Source: Curtobacterium flaccumfaciens UCD-AKU (GTDB lineage Bacteria; Actinomycetota; Actinomycetes; Actinomycetales; Microbacteriaceae). Taken from it: a stretch of DNA of 32,871 nucleotides. A model generated the notes under the pieces. It was given only the letters and a program-made list of their open reading frames with translations, made no database searches and had not been told where the DNA came from. The DNA is taken from NCBI RefSeq assembly GCF_000349565.1, contig NZ_KB714631.1, forward strand, positions 597,418 to 630,288, read 5' to 3'. Positions 1 to 6,045 of the stretch are shown here, piece after piece. The position numbers and the translations under genes are program-made. Every line of letters begins with the position of its first letter. Position 1 is the first letter of the stretch.

Positions 1-1
1 G

Positions 2-982
2 GCGGGCCCCCGCCGTGGGGCGCCCCGCGCCAGCGACGGCCTGCTGCGCCTGGACACCGCCGGCACCGTGACGTTCGCGAGCCCGAACGGCCTGAGCGCC
101 TTCAACCGGATGGGCTTCGAGGGGGAACTCGAGCGGAAGTCCCTCGCCGAGGTCACCACCGAGCTCATCGGCGCCCAGCTCGACGTCGACGAGTCCCTGC
201 CGCTCGTGGTCACCGGCCGGGCGCCGTGGCGGGCCGACATCGAGTCGAAGGGCGTCACGGTGTCGCTCCGCTCGATCCCGCTCCGCGACCACGGTGAGCG
301 CATCGGCGCCATCGTGCTCTGCCGCGACGTGTCCGAGCTGCGGCACCAGGAGCGCGAGCTCATCACCAAGGACGCCACGATCCGCGAGATCCACCACCGC
401 GTGAAGAACAACCTGCAGACCGTCGCCTCCCTGCTGCGGATCCAGGCACGACGCACACACTCGGACGAAGCGCGGACCTCGCTGCAGAACGCCATGCGCC
501 GTGTCGCCGCCATCGCCGTCGTGCACGACACGCTGTCGAGCGGCCTCAGCCAGACGGTGGACTTCGACGAGGTGTTCGACTCGGTCCTCAAGTTGGTCAC
601 CGAGGTCGCCGCGTCGCACAACACGACCGTGCACCCGAAGAAGACCGGTGAGTTCGGGGTGCTGCCCTCCGAGGCCGCGACGCCGCTCGCCCTCGGCCTC
701 ACCGAACTCGTGACGAACGCCGTCGAGCACGGGCTGGACGGCCGCGACGGTGAGGTCGAGATCGTCGCCCGCCGTTTCGACGACCACCTGGAGATCGAGG
801 TCCGCGACAACGGCGTCGGGCTCCCCGAGGGCAAGGTCGGGTCGGGCCTCGGGACGCAGATCGTCCGCACGCTCATCCAGGGCGAGCTCGGCGGCACCAT
901 CGACTGGCACACGCTGACGGGCAGCGGCACCGAGGTGACGATCAGCATCCCGTTCCGCTGGCTGACCGCCCCCGCCGCCTAG
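2..982 (+). CDS. pdtaS: PdtaS-like sensor histidine kinase (5' truncated by window)
   Basis: The frame is open to the left edge, so the gene starts upstream; the 326 visible residues are its C-terminal part. They run from a PAS-like segment (DGLLRLDTAGTVTFASPNG, bases about 36-95) into a HisKA_2-type dimerisation/phosphoacceptor box (REIHHRVKNNLQTVASLL, around bases 383-440). A HATPase domain follows, with the N-box LTELVTNAVEHG, the G1 box DNGVGLPEG and the G2 box GSGLGTQIV. This order and the HHRVKNN box match the soluble actinobacterial kinase PdtaS, which phosphorylates the ANTAR-type RNA-binding regulator PdtaR. Visible sequence shows no membrane segment. The nearby convergent whiB1 is a common actinobacterial neighbour. 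The GTG at 68 is internal and unlikely to be the start. The assignment to HisKA_2 kinases is firm; the specific name is inferred. Confidence 0.88.
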   Translation, partial: AGPRRGAPRASDGLLRLDTAGTVTFASPNGLSAFNRMGFEGELERKSLAEVTTELIGAQLDVDESLPLVVTGRAPWRADIESKGVTVSLRSIPLRDHGERIGAIVLCRDVSELRHQERELITKDATIREIHHRVKNNLQTVASLLRIQARRTHSDEARTSLQNAMRRVAAIAVVHDTLSSGLSQTVDFDEVFDSVLKLVTEVAASHNTTVHPKKTGEFGVLPSEAATPLALGLTELVTNAVEHGLDGRDGEVEIVARRFDDHLEIEVRDNGVGLPEGKVGSGLGTQIVRTLIQGELGGTIDWHTLTGSGTEVTISIPFRWLTAPAA

Positions 983-992
983 TCCGAGCGCC

Positions 993-1062
993 GCACAACA
1001 CCGGTGTTCACCGGTCGAACACCCGTGTCCCGGTGTTCGATGCGTGAACACCGGTGTTGTGC
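993..1062. repeat. Nested 70-nt palindromic element with GAACACCGGTGTTC units
   Basis: The outer arms GCACAACACCGGTGTTCAC (993-1011) and their perfect reverse complement (1044-1062) give 19 bp. Inside lies a second perfect 9-bp stem, TCGAACACC (1015-1023) with 1032-1040. Each outer arm is itself a palindrome around ACACCGGTGT, so cruciform and dimer-type structures are both possible. It begins 11 nt after the pdtaS-like stop. It may act as a terminator or mRNA-end structure, or as a protein-binding array. No T-run follows it. Confidence 0.8.
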
Positions 1063-1099
1063 ATGACGACCCTCGCGCATGCCGATCCCCGCGCGCACG

Positions 1100-1137
1100 A
1101 CGACGCCCGCCGTCCCCGAAGGGACGACGGGCGTCGT
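1100..1137. terminator. Bidirectional hairpin between pdtaS-like gene and whiB1
   Basis: A 17-nt stem (1100-1116 with 1121-1137) has one mismatch and a 4-nt CGAA loop. It lies between the convergent pdtaS-like gene and whiB1, 18 nt beyond the whiB1 stop. It is the likely whiB1 terminator and may serve both directions. Confidence 0.8.
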
Positions 1138-1155
1138 GGTGTCAGACGACCGGGG

Positions 1156-1404
1156 TCAGGACGCGCGGCGGGCGCGAGCGGCGCGACGCTTCAGCGCACG
1201 ACGCTCGTCCTCGCTGAGACCACCCCAGACACCCGAGTCCTGGTTGTTCTCGAGTGCGTACTGCAGGCACATCTCGGTGACCGTGCAACGCGCACAGACC
1301 GACTTGGCCTTCTCGATCTGGTCGACGGCGGGCCCGGTGTTCCCGACGGGGAAGAAGAGCTCGGGGTCTGCGGTGAGGCAGGCAGCCTTGTCACGCCAGT
1401 CCAT
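1156..1404 (-). CDS. whiB1: WhiB1-type [4Fe-4S] transcriptional regulator
   Basis: This 82-aa protein starts MDWRDKAAC and has the four WhiB cysteines C9, C37, C40 and C46 (C-Xn-C-X2-C-X5-C) that hold a [4Fe-4S] cluster. The beta-turn GVWGG follows (residues 58-62), then a basic C-terminus (KRRAARARR) for DNA contact. The N-terminal MDWR..A.C..DPELFFPVGN and SEDERRALKRR segments match the WhiB1 subfamily, which binds the primary sigma factor's region 4 and is nitric-oxide sensitive. The ATG at 1404 follows an AAGGAG site by 8 nt. A longer in-frame extension exists upstream but lacks WhiB similarity. The roughly 260-bp upstream region suggests a long or complex promoter. A hairpin lies just past the stop. 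Confidence 0.95.
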   Translation of the reverse strand: MDWRDKAACLTADPELFFPVGNTGPAVDQIEKAKSVCARCTVTEMCLQYALENNQDSGVWGGLSEDERRALKRRAARARRAS

Positions 1405-1665
1405 GTGTGGTGCTCCTTGATGTCGATGCTCGAACGGCAGGCCGGGGCCGTGGTTCGGGGGATCGGAACGCTGACCATGCATGCGGCATGGAGGGGACAA
1501 CTGTGGGGAGGAGTCCGCATGAAGCGAATCTGACGCCCGCGAGACGCTCGGGGGAGGAGCGATGAACCACGGGAGACGCACACCACATCGTGCCGTCCAA
1601 ACGACCTCCAATATCGTTCCATACTGGTAGGGCCAAATCAAGGGTTCCGATGCTGGAGGATCACT
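1405..1665. promoter_or_regulatory. Divergent promoter region, whiB1 / membrane protein
   Basis: These 261 bp separate divergent starts and hold no supported gene. The segment about 1600-1650 is clearly AT-richer than the surroundings, as expected for promoters. On the minus strand TTGATT followed after 17 bp by AACGAT is a possible -35/-10 pair for whiB1, which would give a leader over 200 nt. The individual boxes are weak calls. Confidence 0.35.
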
Positions 1666-2097
1666 GTGCACGACGACACCCCGAACGACACCGAACCCTC
1701 CGCCCCCGTCGCGCGCCGGTCGCCGGCGATGCTGGGGTTGCTCGTCGTGGTCGGCCTCGAGTTCCTCGCACTGGTGGTCGTGACCGTCGTGCTGGTCGTC
1801 GAACTGCTCGTCGCGCCGGCCACGAGCATCGCGTCGGGCATCGCCCTCACCGTCCTCGTCGCCATCGCTGCGCTCTGGCTCGGTGCGCTGCTGAACGGCC
1901 TGTGGCACGGCCGGTCGTGGGTGCGCTCGGGCATCATCGTCTGGCAGGTCCTGCAGGGCGCCATCGCGATCGGGGCGTTCCAGGGCGTCTTCCGGGTCGC
2001 CGCGGTCGGCTGGGTGCTGCTCATCCCGGCCCTGCTCGGCATCACGCTGGTGCTGTCGCGGTCGGTGACGGCCGCGCTCGCGCGCCCGGTCGAGTAG
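1666..2097 (+). CDS. Small four-TM membrane protein
   Basis: This is a 143-aa protein of unknown function. A polar N-terminus of about 20 residues precedes four predicted hydrophobic segments: about 22-49 (MLGLLVVVGLEFLALVVV onward), 55-80, 88-108 and 112-132. The loops are short, and a WHGRSWVRSG stretch lies between segments 2 and 3. It has no signal peptide and no catalytic motif. The GTG start is supported by GGAGGA (1655-1660) five bases upstream. It is divergent from whiB1 and convergent with bcp, with a strong shared terminator after the stop. I do not recognise a named family. Confidence 0.85.
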   Translation: MHDDTPNDTEPSAPVARRSPAMLGLLVVVGLEFLALVVVTVVLVVELLVAPATSIASGIALTVLVAIAALWLGALLNGLWHGRSWVRSGIIVWQVLQGAIAIGAFQGVFRVAAVGWVLLIPALLGITLVLSRSVTAALARPVE

Positions 2098-2119
2098 ACG
2101 GTCTGGTCCGCCACACACA

Positions 2120-2160
2120 GGAGGCCCGGTGCCGGTTCTCGGAACCGGCACCGGGCCTCC
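2120..2160. terminator. Strong bidirectional terminator hairpin
   Basis: A perfect 18-bp stem (2120-2137 with 2143-2160) has a CTCGG loop. It sits between the convergent membrane-protein gene and bcp. The arm starts GGAGGCCCGGTGCCGG, a pattern shared with several other terminators in this window. Confidence 0.9.
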
Positions 2161-2176
2161 GGTGCGTGGCCGGCTC

Positions 2177-2647
2177 TCAGACCAGGCCGAGCTTCTTCCG
2201 CAGGCTCGCCACGTGCCCGGTGGCCTTGACGTTGTAGAGCGGCAGCTGCACGGCGCCGTCCTCGCCGACCACGATCGTGGAGCGGATCGTGCCGGTGACG
2301 ATCTTGCCGTAGTTGTTCTTCTCGCCCCAGGCTGCGTACGCCTTGTGCACGGCGAGGTCGGGGTCGCTCAGCAGCGGGAAGGTCAGCGCCTGCTCGTGCT
2401 GGAACGTCTTGAGCTTCGCCTGGTCGTCCTTCGAGACGCCGAGCACCTCGTAGCCGGCGGCCTGCAGCGAGGACATGTTGTCGCGGAAGTCACAGGCCTC
2501 GGTGGTGCAGCCCGGGGTGGAGGCCGCCGGGTAGAAGTACACGATGACCTTCTTGCCGCGCAGGGCGGCCAGGGAGTGCTGGACGCCGTCCTGGTCGGGC
2601 AGCGTGAAGTCGGGGGCGGTGTCGCCGGGGACGAGACGGTCGGTCAT
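2177..2647 (-). CDS. bcp: Thiol peroxidase Bcp (AhpC/TSA peroxiredoxin)
   Basis: This 156-aa cytoplasmic peroxiredoxin would reduce H2O2 and organic hydroperoxides using thioredoxin. The fold markers are GDTAPDFTLPDQDG near the N-terminus, VIVYFYP, and the active site with peroxidatic C47 in STPGCTTEAC and C52 five residues on. The C-X4-C spacing is typical of atypical 2-Cys Bcp proteins. The later VLGVSKDD and FPLLSDPD segments are also standard. The ATG at 2647 was chosen because AGGAGC lies upstream in minus-strand reading and the length matches the family. The frame extends upstream to 2746, but that stretch overlaps the tRNA gene promoter and has no family similarity. Confidence 0.95.
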   Translation of the reverse strand: MTDRLVPGDTAPDFTLPDQDGVQHSLAALRGKKVIVYFYPAASTPGCTTEACDFRDNMSSLQAAGYEVLGVSKDDQAKLKTFQHEQALTFPLLSDPDLAVHKAYAAWGEKNNYGKIVTGTIRSTIVVGEDGAVQLPLYNVKATGHVASLRKKLGLV

Positions 2648-2704
2648 GGTGCTCCTGTTCGCGTCGTGCGCCCGCGAGTGGTCGTGGGCGCGCGAAACCC
2701 ATGC

Positions 2705-2710
2705 TATTGT
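2705..2710 (+). promoter_or_regulatory. Possible -10 box of tRNA-Lys gene
   Basis: TATTGT lies 33 nt before the mature tRNA 5' end in an AT-rich patch between bcp and the tRNA gene. I see no clear -35 match. Confidence 0.4.
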
Positions 2711-2742
2711 TGATTCCCGTTGCGGCACGGAAGCCGGAACAT

Positions 2743-2815
<73 letters not shown>

Positions 2816-2822
2816 CCGCAGG

Positions 2823-2857
2823 ACGAACGCCCCGGCTCATCGAGTCGGGGCGTTCGT
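2823..2857 (+). terminator. Terminator after tRNA-Lys
   Basis: A perfect 12-bp stem, ACGAACGCCCCG (2823-2834) with 2846-2857, starts 8 nt after the tRNA. The 11-nt loop can itself form a CTC/GAG mini-stem. Confidence 0.8.
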
Positions 2858-2874
2858 GCGTTCCAGGGGTCTTC

Positions 2875-2915
2875 GCGCTCCGGCACCTGGACACGCCCGA
2901 GGTGCGCCGGAGCGC
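2875..2915. terminator. GC hairpin between tRNA-Lys and yigZ
   Basis: GCGCTCCGGCACCT (2875-2888) pairs with 2900-2915, leaving a 2-nt bulge. It lies between the tRNA gene and the convergent yigZ and could end transcription from either side. Confidence 0.6.
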
Positions 2916-2923
2916 AGAAGTCA

Positions 2924-2947
2924 GTCCGGACCGGGCTTCGGTCGGAC
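2924..2947 (-). terminator. Hairpin just downstream of yigZ
   Basis: GTCCGGACCG (2924-2933) pairs with CGGTCGGAC (2939-2947) with one bulged G. It lies 7 nt past the yigZ stop codon. Confidence 0.6.
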
Positions 2948-2953
2948 CGGACG

Positions 2954-3604
2954 TCAGCCGGTGGGGACGTTAACGATCCGTTCCTCGCCGACGACGGGTT
3001 CGAGCGCGCCGGCCGACGCCGCGGCGAGGTCGGCGGTCAGCGCCCCGAGCGCGTCGTGGGGGACCCACACCTCGAAGGTCGCCGCCTGCCCGTACTCGGT
3101 CGGGCCGAGCGTCGCGTGGTGGTGCCGGACCCAGTCGCGCAGCACGTTGTCGAGCCGCCCGGCATCGGCGTGGTCGACGTCGAAGCGCACCTGCGTCAGG
3201 GCCTCGCGACGAACGGGCACGGCGGTGTCGAGCGCTTCGGAGACCGAGGTCGAGTAGGCCCGGACGAGCCCGCCCGCGCCGAGCTTCACCCCGCCGAAGT
3301 AGCGCGTGACGACCACGACGACGTCGGTCAGGTCGCGGCGGCGCAGGACCTCGAGCATCGGGACGCCGGCCGTGCCCGAGGGTTCCCCGTCGTCCGAGGA
3401 GCGGGCCTGGTCACCGAGCACGCCCGTGACCATCGCCGTGCAGTTGTGCCGGGCGTCCCAGTACCGTCGGCGGACCTCGGCGATCACGCGGTCGGCGTCC
3501 TCGACGCCGGACACGGGCGCCACGGTGGTGATGAAGCGCGACTTCGTGATGACGATCTCGTGCTCGATGCGTGCCGCGACGGTGGCGGGGAAGCGGCGGG
3601 GCAT
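2954..3604 (-). CDS. yigZ: YigZ/IMPACT family protein (UPF0029)
   Basis: This 216-aa protein has the conserved IMPACT N-terminal domain (residues about 8-120). Signature segments are KSRFITTVAPV, WDARHNCTAMV, the SDDGEPSGTAGVPML loop and VVVVTRYFGGVKLGAGGLVRAYS. A shorter DUF1949-like ferredoxin-fold domain follows to the C-terminus. IMPACT proteins bind ribosomes or GCN1 in eukaryotes. The bacterial role is poorly defined. The ATG at 3604 is preferred because a TACCCT -10 box (minus strand, 3612-3617) lies 7 nt upstream, the near-leaderless arrangement seen at other genes here. A GTG two codons earlier (3610) is an alternative. The frame extends much further upstream without family similarity. 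Confidence 0.92.
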   Translation of the reverse strand: MPRRFPATVAARIEHEIVITKSRFITTVAPVSGVEDADRVIAEVRRRYWDARHNCTAMVTGVLGDQARSSDDGEPSGTAGVPMLEVLRRRDLTDVVVVVTRYFGGVKLGAGGLVRAYSTSVSEALDTAVPVRREALTQVRFDVDHADAGRLDNVLRDWVRHHHATLGPTEYGQAATFEVWVPHDALGALTADLAAASAGALEPVVGEERIVNVPTG

Positions 3605-3611
3605 GCCCACG

Positions 3612-3617
3612 AGGGTA
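3612..3617 (-). promoter_or_regulatory. -10 box of yigZ
   Basis: TACCCT on the minus strand predicts a transcript start 1 nt before the ATG at 3604. The same geometry occurs at the permease and corA genes. Confidence 0.5.
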
Positions 3618-3624
3618 ACGGCGC

Positions 3625-3685
3625 GGTGTCGGGTGTCCGCGCTAGCATGGCGTCCACGCGCCGGACCGACACCCCGCGCGGACAC
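3625..3685. promoter_or_regulatory. Cluster of four GTGTCSG half-sites around the XRE-operon promoter
   Basis: GTGTCGG (3627-3633) and GTGTCCG (3633-3639) lie upstream of the -10 box TAGCAT (3643-3648). The inverted copies CCGACAC (3666-3672) and CGGACAC (3679-3685) lie downstream. Seen as longer arms, GGTGTCGG pairs with 3666-3673 and GTGTCCGCGC with 3676-3685. The layout fits an operator bound on both sides of a promoter. The likely binder is the EspR/XRE-like protein encoded next, which is an inference. Confidence 0.5.
3643..3648 (+). promoter_or_regulatory. -10 box of the XRE-peptidase-membrane operon
   Basis: TAGCAT predicts transcription from about 3655, giving a 50-nt leader that contains the two downstream inverted half-sites and the ribosome binding site. 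No good -35 match is visible. Confidence 0.5.
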
Positions 3686-3704
3686 GGCTGGGGAGGAGTC
3701 CGAG

Positions 3705-4145
3705 ATGGACACGGGTGATCTGAAGGGCGGGGCGCTCGACGCCGCCGAGCTCGCGCGCCGCCTCAACCTGCTCCTCGACTTCGAGGAGTCCCAGCGCGGT
3801 GCCCCCGTGCCGTTCGCCTCGATCGAAGAATACGTCGCGGCCCACGGCGGGTCCCTGTCCCGGGCCAAGTGGACCTACATGCTCTCCGGCGACGGCCGCC
3901 GCAACCGCGACACCGAGCTCCTGCGCCTGCTGGCCGGGTTCTTCGAGGTCGACGAACGCTTCCTGCTCGAGGACAGCGAGGTACCGGAACGCATCGGCGC
4001 CCAGCTCGCCCTCGTCCGGTCCCTGCGGTCCGCCCGCGTGAGCGGCTTCGCGGCGCGGACCTTCCCCGGCGAACTGTCGCCCGACGCGCTCCGACGCATC
4101 GCCGAGGTGCTCGAGGAGGAATCGCAGCGGGGGAGCGTCGCATGA
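3705..4145 (+). CDS. EspR/XRE-like helix-turn-helix regulator
   Basis: This 146-aa protein resembles EspR-type regulators. AAELARRLNLLLDF opens the HTH domain. A segment like FASIEEYVAAHGGSLSRAKWTYMLSGDGRRNRDTELLRLLAGFFEVDERFLLED then matches the 'choose, recognise, sample' layout of XRE domains in which the recognition helix follows S-L-S-x-A and the pattern ends F-x-V-x-x-x-[FY]-L. The C-terminal third (VRSLRSARVSGFAARTFPGELSPDALRRIAEVLEEE) is the likely dimerisation region, as in mycobacterial EspR. The ATG at 3705 follows AGGAG (3694-3698) by 6 nt. The stop overlaps the next start by 4 nt (ATGA), so the gene is translationally coupled to the metallopeptidase. The fold is well supported. 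DNA targets are not known; the GTGTCSG sites upstream are candidates. Confidence 0.85.
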   Translation: MDTGDLKGGALDAAELARRLNLLLDFEESQRGAPVPFASIEEYVAAHGGSLSRAKWTYMLSGDGRRNRDTELLRLLAGFFEVDERFLLEDSEVPERIGAQLALVRSLRSARVSGFAARTFPGELSPDALRRIAEVLEEESQRGSVA

Positions 4146-4603
4146 CCGACGCGCTCGTCGATGCGTTCTGGGCTCGTGGTGCGGCAGAGGGCTGGTCGGA
4201 CGTCGACCAGGCCGTCGCTGCCGCGGCCGACGTCGTCGGCAAGCCGATCGTGGTGCGCGAGGAGTCGTTCCTGGCCGCCGAGCCCGTCTGCGGCTTCGTG
4301 GTCACACTCGAGCACGCGCACCTCGTGATGATCTCGCCGACCGCGTCGCCGACCTTCCGGTCGTTCGTCATCGGCCACGAGCTCGGCCACGTCCTGCACC
4401 GGCACCAGGAACACGCCCCGCAGAGCGCGTACATCCGCGACGTCATCCCCGACCTGCCCGAGTACAAGGTCGAACGGGCGCTGGCCCGTGGGCTGTTCTC
4501 GAACACGTACGAGCACGAGGCCGAGGTCTTCGCCGACCGCCTGGCCACCGTGATCCGCCAGCACCGCGGCCGCCCGAGTGCCTTCCGCGGGGTCTTCGGG
4601 TGA
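4142..4603 (+). CDS. ImmA/IrrE-like zinc metallopeptidase
   Basis: This 153-aa protein has the metalloprotease motif HELGH (residues 79-83, in SFVIGHELGHVLHRH) and a downstream acidic segment YEHEAEVFAD (123-132) that supplies the third zinc ligand (E124 or E126), as in the ImmA/IrrE (M78) family. Family members cleave a partner XRE repressor, as ICEBs1 ImmA does to ImmR and Deinococcus IrrE to DdrO. Here the immediate upstream partner is an XRE-like protein in the same operon, which makes it the first candidate substrate. The start overlaps the XRE stop by 4 nt and the stop overlaps the next GTG by 4 nt. No signal peptide is visible, so it should be cytoplasmic. The substrate assignment is an inference. 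Confidence 0.85.
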   Translation: MTDALVDAFWARGAAEGWSDVDQAVAAAADVVGKPIVVREESFLAAEPVCGFVVTLEHAHLVMISPTASPTFRSFVIGHELGHVLHRHQEHAPQSAYIRDVIPDLPEYKVERALARGLFSNTYEHEAEVFADRLATVIRQHRGRPSAFRGVFG

Positions 4604-5526
4604 TCATCGCCGTCGTCCAGGCGGTGCTGCTCCTCGTCGGGACGATCGTGCTGCTGGTCCTGCAGCGCGGGCAGGACCGCACCCTCGCGTTCACGTTCCT
4701 GCTCTTCGCCGCCACCATCGTCACGAACGTCGACCCGCTGTACCGCTGGCTCGATCCGCGGCTCGGTGGGTTCAACGTCGTGACCGTGATCAGCGACTGC
4801 CTCATGGTGGCCGGCACGAGCACGCTGCTGTGGGGCGTGGCGAAGGCGGTCGGGGCGGCACGACCCTGGCTCCGGAACGCGGTCCTGGTGTCCTTCGTGG
4901 TGGTGGTCGTGGTGGTCCTCGTCGCGTTCACCGTGCTCGACAAGCCCGCGACCACGACGACCTTCATGCTCGACGCCGGTTCGCACCCGGCGGCCACGGT
5001 CTACTCGATCGCGCAGACCGTCTACCTCGGTGTGGCACTCGGCGCGACGGGGTTCATCTGCGTGCTGCGCCTGCGTGAGGCCCGGACGACCACGGACCTG
5101 GTGGGGTTGTGGGTCCTGATCCTCGGCGGCGTGCTCGGGGTGGTCCGCATGGTCGTGGTCGTCGTGATGGACGTCGCCCACGTCGCCGGCGACCTGCAGG
5201 TCACGCACGCGCTCTCGCTGCCCTACGACGTCACCACCCCGGGAGCGGTGCTGTGCGTGGCGTCCGGGATGCTCCTGCTCGTGTTCGGGCACCGGATCTC
5301 GCGCCGACGCCGTGCCCGCAGGGTGGACGCAGCGCTGCAGCGTCTGGCGCCCCTGCACGAGCGGCTCGGGGTGGACAACGCCTACCCGCCGACCGACGAC
5401 CCCGCGACGCTCCTCAGCCGCCGCATCGTCGAGATCAACGACGGGGTCCGCGGTGCACGGGCGTCCCTGACCGAGTCGGAGCGTGCCGTCCTCGCCGATG
5501 CCGAGGCAGCCCTCGAGACCGCGTAG
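4600..5526 (+). CDS. Seven-TM protein with MAB_1171c-like C-terminal domain
   Basis: This 308-aa protein starts at GTG 4600, sharing 4 nt (GTGA) with the peptidase stop. About seven hydrophobic segments cover residues 1-228 (for example MIIAVVQAVLLLVGTIVLLVL, then segments near 28-42, 62-85, 90-112, 128-152, 165-190 and 212-228). A cytoplasmic tail follows RRRRARR. The tail has L..LAPLHERL, a proline-containing spacer and LLSRRIVEINDGVR, which resembles the tail of MAB_1171c-type putative transporters (L-x-PL ... RRVIEIRDG). Such proteins often sit with XRE and ImmA/IrrE genes in Actinobacteria. The assignment is from remembered motif pattern, not a search. It may sense or relay a membrane signal to the peptidase. 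Function is unknown. Confidence 0.7.
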   Translation: MIIAVVQAVLLLVGTIVLLVLQRGQDRTLAFTFLLFAATIVTNVDPLYRWLDPRLGGFNVVTVISDCLMVAGTSTLLWGVAKAVGAARPWLRNAVLVSFVVVVVVVLVAFTVLDKPATTTTFMLDAGSHPAATVYSIAQTVYLGVALGATGFICVLRLREARTTTDLVGLWVLILGGVLGVVRMVVVVVMDVAHVAGDLQVTHALSLPYDVTTPGAVLCVASGMLLLVFGHRISRRRRARRVDAALQRLAPLHERLGVDNAYPPTDDPATLLSRRIVEINDGVRGARASLTESERAVLADAEAALETA

Positions 5527-5565
5527 CCGTTCGGTGCTCGACGCTGTGGGGCATGCCGTGTACAG

Positions 5566-5585
5566 TCTGTAGCAAGTGCTACAGA
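5566..5585. promoter_or_regulatory. Perfect 9-2-9 palindrome, candidate operator
   Basis: TCTGTAGCAAGTGCTACAGA is a perfect dyad with a 2-bp centre, too tight for a good RNA hairpin but typical of an operator. A TACAGT box (5561-5566) abuts it. It lies between the seven-TM gene and the small membrane-protein gene. The cognate regulator is unknown. Confidence 0.5.
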
Positions 5586-5671
5586 TCCTGTGGCCTCGCC
5601 GGGTCGGGACTCGGCCGCGTTGGGGGCGGCCGAGCACCACCCGCCCGGTCTCGTCCCGGTCGTGGGTTGTC

Positions 5672-5677
5672 TAGGAT
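5672..5677 (+). promoter_or_regulatory. -10 box giving a leaderless transcript of the 70-aa gene
   Basis: TAGGAT is followed by exactly 6 nt and then the GTG at 5684, so transcription would begin at the start codon. Confidence 0.6.
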
Positions 5678-5683
5678 CGGACC

Positions 5684-5896
5684 GTGCTCGTCTTCGCCGC
5701 AGTCGTCCTGTTCCTCGGTGCCGTGTTCAACGTCATCACCTGGCCGCGCTTCTTCCAGCGCGTCGCGAAGGACACGCGTGCCCGTGACGCCGCCGGCAAG
5801 CCGACGACGTTCTACACGGTGCACCTCGTGCTCCTGCTCGTCGCGCTCGCCATCGCCGTCGCCTCCGTCATCGCGGGGATCCTGCTGCTGGTCTGA
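5684..5896 (+). CDS. Small two-TM membrane protein, SCO4848-like
   Basis: This 70-aa protein has two hydrophobic helices, about 1-20 (MLVFAAVVLFLGAVFNVITW) and 46-69 (VHLVLLLVALAIAVASVIAG). They are joined by a polar loop with PRFFQRVAKDTRARD and GKPTTFYTVH. The F-N-x-x-x-W-P-R-F, KD and G-x-PT-x-F/Y-x-VH pattern resembles the SCO4848 family of small actinobacterial membrane proteins, whose function is not known. The GTG start is fixed by the leaderless -10 box. A hairpin terminator follows 48 nt downstream. Coding call strong; family call moderate. Confidence 0.8.
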   Translation: MLVFAAVVLFLGAVFNVITWPRFFQRVAKDTRARDAAGKPTTFYTVHLVLLLVALAIAVASVIAGILLLV

Positions 5897-5944
5897 GCCC
5901 GCGCAGGCGGGCTGCGCGGCCCTGGTCCGGACCACCGCCGGACA

Positions 5945-5976
5945 GGAGGCGCGTGGCGGTGCCGCCACGGGCCTCC
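5945..5976 (+). terminator. Terminator after the 70-aa membrane protein
   Basis: GGAGGC (5945-5950) pairs with 5971-5976 and CGTGGCGG (5952-5959) with 5962-5969, separated by a single G-G mismatch. It starts 48 nt after the stop at 5896 and shares the GGAGGC..GGTGCCG..GCCTCC style of other terminators here. Confidence 0.75.
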
Positions 5977-6003
5977 CGTCCGCCCCTGGCCACGATCGCG
6001 GGC

Positions 6004-6023
6004 CGCTTCAGCCCTGCTTCAGC
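6004..6023 (+). promoter_or_regulatory. Direct-repeat element upstream of the response regulator
   Basis: CGCTTCAGCCCTGCTTCAGC contains GCTTCAG twice (6005-6011, 6016-6022) with an 11-bp period, about one helical turn, as OmpR-family regulators prefer. A CAGGAT box at 6033-6038 could be the -10. The second repeat ends 23 nt before the ATG. The near-identical element upstream of the PepSY lipoprotein implies autoregulation. Confidence 0.7.
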
Positions 6024-6045
6024 GGGGCACGGCAGGATCGGTGCC

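Noticed and set aside
3763..5640. Long minus-strand frame opposite the XRE-peptidase-membrane operon
   Set aside because: It is antisense to three coupled genes with recognised motifs and gives only Arg/His/Asp-rich low-complexity protein.
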